A stretch of DNA of 64,000 bases from Apium graveolens (lineage: Eukaryota > Streptophyta > Magnoliopsida > Apiales > Apiaceae). Under the pieces are notes generated by a model that did not search any database, was not told where the DNA came from, and was given only the letters and a program-made list of their open reading frames with translations. A program made the translations under genes and the position numbers. Positions 57,332 through 64,000 of the stretch are shown one piece after another; the stretch's first letter is position 1, and each line of letters opens with the position of its first letter. The stretch is from positions 62,001 through 126,000 of the forward strand of contig NW_027419805.1 of assembly GCF_009905375.1 (NCBI RefSeq), in the 5' to 3' direction.

Positions 57332-58509
57332 TGTGACGCCCTCAATCTCGGGGTTAGGAAATGAGGACCCACACACCTTAATTCTAATAATTAAATATGC
57401 ATAAACCCCGATCAAATACTAACAGGATCAAATAGGATAAAGTATGAGACAAGATTACAACTACCAATCATAAAATATAACTTACAACCCCAAAATATTA
57501 TTAGATAGACAATATCGATTCCAGCTGGGAACCGACAGATAACCCATTGTATCTTTACAGATTTCCTTCTAGGCGCGTGCTCACTCAAAAATACCACTAC
57601 CTGCTCTAGCAACCGGAAGCCCTCAACACGATAGGGACCACCAGGTACGCTCTTACGAGCAGTGCGCCTAAGCCTGGCCATCTTCTTGCTTAACTGCCAT
57701 GGTTAGATTAAGACAAAATATATGAGTATAAAACTCAGCAAGTAACTATAAAGCAGTTCTACGATATCAAATTCACAATATACTTTACTAAACTCAGGGC
57801 ATTCTACTATTTGTTCTATGTGGCAGATTTCCAGCTTTAGGGTCGAGGAAAGGTTATGAAAGATAATGTGGGGCTTTCAAGGAACAAGGCTCAATGCAGA
57901 ACGAAAGCCGACATTCATCACAAATCATTAAAGGATCAGAATAGATCTTTCAGAAGGAGGAAAGCAACAGTATTTCAATTATATGGAATCAAATTTTATG
58001 ATCAACAAATTAAAATCAGGGTTCTCGAGCTTTAAGCTTCACATCAACACAATCAACTCTTTTCAAAACAATATAAACCATTTTCATTCTCAAGAATCAA
58101 TTTATTGAACAAAAAGTTTCAGTTCCCTTTTAATTAATCAATTAGAACCCTTGATTGGATCACTTTTATCTTTCCATTTCATTATAATACGGGTGATCAG
58201 CCCGTACCGACCTCCATTCGGTCTTTAAGGTACCAATCGGCATAATTTCAGCCTTAAGTTGGACTAGCCCCGCTAGCCTCTTACCATGACTGGACTAGTC
58301 CCACTAGCCTTTTACGTCCCAATCCAATCCATCAGGAATTCGTTTGGAAAACCTTGAGTTGGAAAAAAAACAAGTAGGTTTTCTAAAATCTATTTTATCA
58401 TTACCAAGAATATGAAATCATTCAGACTCTTTCAAGTCGAAACTCATTCTTAAGTCAGATTTTAAGAAAACAGAGTTCAGGGAGTGATTCAAAGATAAGC
58501 AAGGAACAA
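57332..58509 (-). repeat. LTR3 of F, truncated
   Basis: Starts TGTGACG and matches LTR1 and LTR2 up to GGAACAA at 58503-58509, then breaks into G. Only the leader end of the LTR remains; its promoter is gone. Confidence 0.9.
57412..57681 (-). CDS. LTR-encoded small ORF, copy 3
   Basis: Same frame as at 38041 and 47828, all 89 codons open, MARLRRTARKSV start. In phase with 57087 through a donor-like site at 57600-57599. LTR3 has lost its promoter, so this copy is probably silent. Confidence 0.4.
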   Translation of the reverse strand: MARLRRTARKSVPGGPYRVEGFRLLEQVVVFLSEHAPRRKSVKIQWVICRFPAGIDIVYLIIFWGCKLYFMIGSCNLVSYFILFDPVSI

Positions 58510-61500
58510 CCGACGTCAATCGTTGTTACGTTTTTGGAACCCGAAACTCTTTCGAGAACTCCTTCCTAACCTAATTGTAATATTCCGAGCATATTCCATG
58601 TTTCGACTTTTTCGATCCGGCGTACGGTTTGTCCTGCGTGGGTCCCGGCGCAACATTTTCGATACAATATTCATTCCGGTAAATCAATAAAACCCGTATT
58701 CTCGATAAACGGGAGCTTTTTATTAAACTATCACAATTATCACTTCGTAATACGTGTAACCAGGCGCTGAGACCAAGACCGCAGTACAAATTGTACTGAT
58801 TTGGATAATTATCCCGAAAACCGATACCGTTTGGATCAGTTTTTACAAATAAACGTACCGTTTTATATCCGGAATGATCCAACGGGATACTAATTTTCCG
58901 TAATTATAAATAGCCTTTTACTGTATTTTATTTCGTATCAAAATCATTTGCAGACAGATAATTATATAATTTTCAGAGAAAAACCCTAATTTCCTAAAAC
59001 TGTTCTAAGAATCAAACAAGCATTTTGAGGTGTTATTGAATTCGGTTTGGAAAGCTCGAGTAACCAATCTGAAGGTCTTGAAGAGCTCTACCAGATTCTG
59101 TAATCCATACACCTGCAGAAATCAAGGTTATTTTTCTAAAAATTTATTTATTTTTGAATTTATTTTATTAAAAATATGAATTTTTGTTCGGATGATTGTT
59201 TGTATGATTTGATGATTGCATGTTATAGAGCTTGTTTTCCTGATGATTTTCATATGTCATACGTCTGATTTGGAGTTCAATAACATGTTCAAAATTGAGT
59301 TTGATTTTCGAATTTTAAAATTAGGGTTTATAACCCGTATGAATGTTCTTAATTGAAATTTGGGGGTTTCTTATTCTGTGATAGATTGATGTTGTGTTAT
59401 AGTGGGTTGTGTTCTCTGTGAAATTTGCAATCTAGTCGTATAAGTTTCATGAACCAACGAGGTCTGTAGAGAAGGGAGTTGTGTTTTGAAGTTTTCCGAT
59501 GTTCGCCGGAAACTGGAAAATTTCACGGCCAACTCAGGGATTGTTAGGATGAATTGATTGCATGGTTGTGTTCCTGGTGTTGTGTAGATGTGATCTGGAG
59601 GAGATGGTGGCCTGAGCATCCCTGGAACGTGTTCTCCGGCCATCCCCGACTGTTTTCCGGCGACCCCCTGGAAAATTACAGTTTAGTACCTATAGTTTTG
59701 AAAACGATGTAGTTTGGTCCCTATAGTTTCCAGACTTTGCAAAAATTGGATTTCTGTTTTAAAAATGTTTAAAAATCATATTTCCTATTTATTTTTATTA
59801 TAAAAATTCGTTTTTAATTTCTGAAAATTCTAAAAATTATTATTTTAATTCTGAAAATTATTTTTAATTCACAAATAAATCTAAATTAATTAGTTAATTA
59901 ATTCCAGTTAATTTCTAATTGATAATTGGTCAATTAATTCGAAAATTAATTGATTAATTGATTTAATTAATTATTAATTGATTTTAATTAATTATTTAAT
60001 TAGATTTAATTATTTAAAAATGATTTAAAAATTCTGAAAAATAGTTTCGAGCTTTAAAATATTATTCTAAATTATTTCCAAGGCTCGATAATTATTCTAA
60101 AATTATTTCGGAGCCAGAATTGGCAACCGAACCCTGTTTATTAACCCGAAATTGATCCAACGACCCGTTTTAATTCCGAAAAATGTTTTAAAAATCATTT
60201 TAAATACCAGAAAGCCTATTTATGACCCGAGACTTCTTTATAAATAATATATCATTGATTATGTGATGTATTATGTGCTATATGTGACTTGTTAATTGAC
60301 TATCGGTCTATATATTCTGTGTTTACTTGATTATTGCATAACTTTCAATCCGTTAATCGAATTTGGGTAAAACGAAGGGTAGATAGAAGTATGTGTTGAA
60401 TAGAATTCCATGAGTAAATTATTGATAGATGCTTATGATATGTGAGCAGAAGAGGCAAGACGTAAGAAAGGGAAACAGATAGTTGAGGAGTAAGACGCTT
60501 GTGATTGGAAGCGAGTGCAGTGTAGTAAGCTAATATCAGGCAAGTGTTCTGAACTTTCTCGAGATATTGTAGTATTTGATAGTCAGATTGATACTGCAAC
60601 TGCTTTGAAGCACTGAAACCTAAACTCTGATTCCAGTTATTGTTCTTGAGCCATAAACCTTATTCTTTCTAGACCATTGATTGTTGTATAGCTAAACACA
60701 AATCTCAAGTATACGATATTACTCCACAAATACATGTAAACAAAATCCCAAATACTGAACTGAATTACTTGTACATTCAATCATTGTATCCTATGCTTTG
60801 AAAGCCCAAATCTTTGAAACCCTGAAATGTTGATTCCTTTGTTATCCAATTCTTTCATTACCCAACATCCAAGCTTTTAAATTACCTTATTGATCCTTAC
60901 AAGGATTGAAACCCTTTCATTGTTAAACATTTATTGTTGTTAATGATTTCGGTTATTGTTTATTATTGGATATTCTGTTATTATGTTAGAATTGGATTGT
61001 TTTTATAAAATTATGGACCAGATTCGTGGTCAGACCATATAATGGTCAAGTTAGGCCAATGTGTGCCTTGGATCCAGTAGTTAGAGCAATGTTGTGTGCC
61101 TTGCTCGGGGTTAGAGCGTGACTGATCAGCAGCCTAACCTTGGTTTTTAAATTAAAAGTATAATATCCAATTCTAAATCATAATCCAATGTTCACTTGAT
61201 ATCATAATCATATTCACCTGATGATCATTATTCTCAGTTTTGTCATTGTGACTTGCTGAGCTAGTTAGCTTATTTGTGCGATGTTATTTATATTCTTTCC
61301 AGTTAAAAAGGAACCAGTTGGTAGCGAGGATCCCCAGTCCAGCGCGAGAGCTAGGGGTTCAGGTTGAGAAAGCTGAGCTAGTAGGCTTCTTTTAGGATAA
61401 TTTAAGTTTGTAAAAGTTTGTAATAATGTTTAATACTCAGTTTGAGTTTGAAATAGTTGGGATTTGAACGGTTTGTAATATATTAGTGTGTTTGGCTTGT

Positions 61501-61650
61501 GTGCATACTTTAACCTGTTGCGGTCCGTGGTGGTTGGTAAGTAGGGTCACTGCATATATTATTATTATCTTTATTATTGTTATAAGCAGGTTATAATTAA
61601 GGTGTGTGTGTGGACCCCAAACTTCTGACCCGGGTTTGGAGGGCGCCACA
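58510..61650 (+). repeat. 5' LTR of G
   Basis: 3.14 kb, ends GGCGCCACA. A TATA-like ATAAATA at about 58905 is followed by an AT-rich leader. At 59840-60010 it is a low-complexity stretch of TTAATT units. Its 3' half aligns with A's LTR, including TGACTTGCTGAGCTAGTTAGC (about 61249-61269) and an acceptor-like CAG/TTAA at 61300. No supported gene. Confidence 0.85.
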
Positions 61651-61654
61651 GGTT

Positions 61655-61666
61655 TGGTATCAGAGC
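61655..61666 (+). other. Primer-binding site of G
   Basis: TGGTATCAGAGC, initiator-Met type, four bases after the LTR end. Confidence 0.9.
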
Positions 61667-61848
61667 TACAGGTTATAAGTCACTGACACAAGCCTAGGTT
61701 GACGGGAATGGGTAGAGGGATAGGATTAGAAGTAAGGTATAGGATGATAGAATATCGAGAGGTTGAGTGTTATGGTATAACCGGTATTAGTATAGTTTGC
61801 GTCGTGGTACGAGATTCTTATATTACGATATGATTTCAGATAGCAGAG

Positions 61849-62361
61849 ATGGCCGACTCTTTTATTCCCGTATCAGCTGATCACTTAGAGCCTTCAGTTG
61901 GAGCACCAGCATCGGATCCACGTCCTGTGATTCCACCAGCATTGGCTATTCTACCTCCACCGGTGTTGCAGCCCGTACCATTGCAGGCTATTCCACCTCC
62001 AAGCATGAGGCCACCTGTCAGAGGACCCCCACCTGCTGATTCAGGCTTTACTAGTCATTCAGTCACAGGAGTACCTTTCCAGTTCTCTTCCTATCCTGTC
62101 CCATATCATCAGTTTGAGGCTTGCCTTATGGAGCAGCGATTCCTACAGGGTCAGATCCAGGAGTTATTGCATATCATGCGTACCAGAGAGATGGGGAGTG
62201 GTGAGAGGCGACTTAGGGAGAGGCTCCAGGCGTTTCGTAGAGCAGCTGCTGTGAGGATTGCTGAGGCTACACATGAGGACATCACCCCTGATTTCCTAGT
62301 GGAGTGGGCTAAGTGGGTTCTAGAGGAGCTTGAGGAGATAGGAAGTCCAGATTTTCCATGA
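61849..62361 (+). CDS. Pre-gag ORF of G, intact, unknown function
   Basis: ATG at 61849; 170 codons, open throughout. The N-terminal third is rich in Pro, Ala and Val (for example PPPVLQPVPLQAIPPPSM); a middle stretch has SSYPVPYHQFEACLMEQRF; the C-terminal third is charged and helical (RLRERLQAFRRAAAVRIAE) and ends WVLEELEEIGSPDFP. It lies between the primer site and gag, where F has its pre-gag frame. Both end in an acidic helix with a W-x-L-x-x-L-x-E-I pattern, but overall similarity is weak. I do not recognise a family. It could be an accessory protein or gag-leader product. Confidence 0.6.
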   Translation: MADSFIPVSADHLEPSVGAPASDPRPVIPPALAILPPPVLQPVPLQAIPPPSMRPPVRGPPPADSGFTSHSVTGVPFQFSSYPVPYHQFEACLMEQRFLQGQIQELLHIMRTREMGSGERRLRERLQAFRRAAAVRIAEATHEDITPDFLVEWAKWVLEELEEIGSPDFP

Positions 62362-62818
62362 GCCAGAGATTCTGAGATGGAGATGCTGAGCAGTGTTGTT
62401 ATGGTTATATAGTATGTACAGTAGTGTGTAGTGTGTATCAATAGACTTTTGAGTTGTATTTATAGACTAGCGATGTTGACTAATGAGTAGGTTATTATAC
62501 CCTTTTTTGCTTTTACTTTCGAAGCGTTTTTACGCTTGTACTACCTAAAACTTTTGATCTATATATCAGTACCTTTTTCCTTTCCAACACTGTCATTTAC
62601 TTTATTGCACCTGTTTTACTTTACCTTATTTATTGCACCAGTATACCCTGTGATACCATGTACCCTATTTTCCATAACTGTTTATATTCTGTAAAGAAGC
62701 ATGCAATTTACTTAGTTACAACTGTTTTCAAAAAGAGATATTCCTATTTTACAAAACTTTTCTTTTATACAAAGATTTGATTCAAAAGCTAAATAAATTG
62801 ATTGATTCTTTACAGAAA
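62362..62818 (+). other. Spacer between pre-gag ORF and gag of G
   Basis: AT-rich with no gene. It ends TTCTTTACAG at 62807-62816, acceptor-like, three bases before the gag ATG. Confidence 0.55.
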
Positions 62819-64000
62819 ATGCCTCCCAGAAGAAATACCCGCACCAACACCCAGAATGAAGAAACCAACAACAACAACAATAACAACCAAGATGATACAA
62901 ACCAGAATGTGAACCCAGGACCCATGGACCCAGCAATAGCCCAGATTCTTCAAATCCTGGCCCAACAAACAGTTCACCTGGCACAACAACAGCAGAGACA
63001 GACCAATCCCCAGGTAACTTTCAAAACTTTTCAGGCAGTAAACCCACCAGAATTCAAGGGTTCCTTAGAGCCAATTGAAGCAAATGTGTGGTTAAAGGAA
63101 ATAGAGAAGGCATTTGCCTTGGTAAAAGTGAAAGAGGAGCAGAAGGTTGAATTTACAAGTTACTATCTGAAGAATGAGGCCACCTATTGGTGGGAGATGG
63201 TGAAGACATTGGAAAGCACAGATGTTATTACTTGGGAAAGGTTTAAGGAATTGTTTTTAGAAAAGTATTTTCCTCAGTTTGTTCAGGATCAAATGGAGCT
63301 GAAGTTTTTAGAATTAAAGCAAGGGAACATGTCGGTAACAGATTATGAGGGGAAGTTTGAGGAATTGTCAAGGTATATGTCGTCGTATGTTGATACTGAT
63401 AGAAAGAAAGCTAAGAGATTCCAGCAAGGCTTGAAGCCATGGATCAGAGGGAAGGTAGCTATTTTTGAATTGGATACCTATGCCGGGGTTGTACAGAAAG
63501 CTATGATCGCAGAGACAGAGAGTGAGATGTTCCAGAAAGAAAAGGAAAGCAAGAAAAGGAAAGTTGAGGGAAGTGAGGGTCAGTCACAAACAGGGAAGTT
63601 TCCAAATTTTAAGAAGGGCAAGTTTCAGCCAGGGAGAAATTTTAATTTCAGGAGACAAAATGCAGGAGACGGAGGCCAGGGCAATCGTCCAGCTAATGTG
63701 AATCAGCCGAATCAGTTAAGATTAACTTTTCCAGATTGTCAAGTATGTGGAAAGAAGCATGGAGGAGTTTGTAACAAGTTGAATGTGGTATGTTTTAAAT
63801 GCAACCAGAAAGGGCACTACTCGAGGGAGTGCCGAAATCAGCCAGCAAGAGAGCCAAGAAATAAGGGTCAGCCTATCTGAAATCCAGCAGTGAAGGTTCC
63901 AGTCATTGGATTCACATGCTTTAAATGTGAGAAGCCAGGACATATGGCCAGGGATTGCAAGACACCAGCCCCAGTCAGTAATGCATTAAGGATTATGGGA
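62819..64000 (+). pseudogene. gag: G gag (continues past the window)
   Basis: ATG at 62819 (MPPRRNTRTNTQ); a frame open from 62777 has no earlier ATG. Asn-rich start, then the gag domain: FKTFQAVNPPEFKGSLEP, WLKEIEKAF, YYLKNEATYWWE, FLEKYFPQFVQ, ELKQGNMSVTDYE, AKRFQQGLKPWIRG. Knuckles CQVCGKKHGGVC and CFKCNQKGHYSREC, then TGA at 63878-63880, then in the same frame a third knuckle, CFKCEKPGHMARDC (about 63920-63961). A single base change from CGA could explain the stop. Otherwise open; the closest relative here is F's gag. Confidence 0.88.

Larger units (their letters stand above)
37692..58509 (-). mobile_element. Element F: tandem array of two Tekay chromoviruses sharing an LTR
   Basis: Order: LTR1, internal 1, LTR2, internal 2, LTR3 (truncated). 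LTR starts are 9787 and 9853 bases apart. LTRs begin TGTGACG and end CGTCACA. The two internals are nearly identical, share two stop codons and an integrase substitution, and have private lesions too. Each has, in the minus direction, a primer site, pre-gag frame, gag and pol with chromodomain. Such arrays typically come from unequal recombination between LTRs of allelic or sister copies; two separate insertions would need target duplications at both inner borders, and none is seen. Confidence 0.9.
58510..64000 (+). mobile_element. Element G: 5' part of a Tekay-type chromovirus
   Basis: LTR (58510-61650), primer site, pre-gag ORF and gag up to the window end. It adjoins LTR3 of F with no TG at the junction, and its TATA box lies about 395 bases from the junction against about 900 in A, so its LTR seems to have lost a few hundred bases at the 5' end. 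Related to A through the LTR 3' half. Pol must lie right of the window. Confidence 0.88.

Noticed and set aside
58571..58882. A 103-codon minus-strand frame in G's LTR
   Set aside because: It is antisense to the LTR promoter, with no domain and no counterpart in A.

Overview
The window looks like repeat-rich, probably heterochromatic DNA of a flowering plant. It is AT-rich, and every recognisable coding stretch belongs to an LTR retrotransposon: Ty1/copia of Sirevirus type, or Ty3/gypsy chromovirus of Tekay type. All visible primer-binding sites match the initiator-Met tRNA. I saw no single-copy host gene, tRNA or rRNA, so the species cannot be named.

Left half (1-37691) is a five-level nest, solved from LTR ends, target-site duplications and rejoined reading frames. 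Oldest is copia E (+, 32546-37691). Copia D (-, 28610-32545) sits in E's pol. Chromovirus A (+, 3' end 1-3658 and 28425-28609) sits in D's pol. Copia B (-, 3659-28419) sits in A's 3' LTR. Copia C (+, 9901-22914), complete with a perfect 5-bp duplication, sits in B's reverse transcriptase. The missing left parts of A, D and E must lie left of the window.

Right half: at 37692 E's downstream gene is broken by a tandem chromovirus array F on the minus strand: LTR1 (37692-41700), internal 1 (41701-47478), LTR2 (47479-51502), internal 2 (51503-57331) and LTR3 (57332-58509, cut short). LTR3 abuts chromovirus G (+, 58510 to the window end), with an LTR, primer site, pre-gag ORF and the start of gag.

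Gag makes the particle. Pol makes protease, integrase, reverse transcriptase and RNase H, plus a chromodomain in the chromoviruses. Nearly all frames are broken, so these are mostly fossils.

The less ordinary content is threefold. (1) Copia B, C and E carry a long extra gene after pol (about 4.5 kb in C), with a candidate promoter of its own, and each family has its own short motif repeated in non-coding DNA and, in B and C, also in LTRs and protein linkers. Together these resemble a possible element-encoded anti-silencing system. (2) Chromovirus F has a pre-gag frame without an ATG that could be completed by splicing from a short exon inside the LTR; that exon begins like the histone H3 tail. 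(3) Several inactivating lesions are shared between copies (F1/F2, C/D), which says something about how these copies arose.
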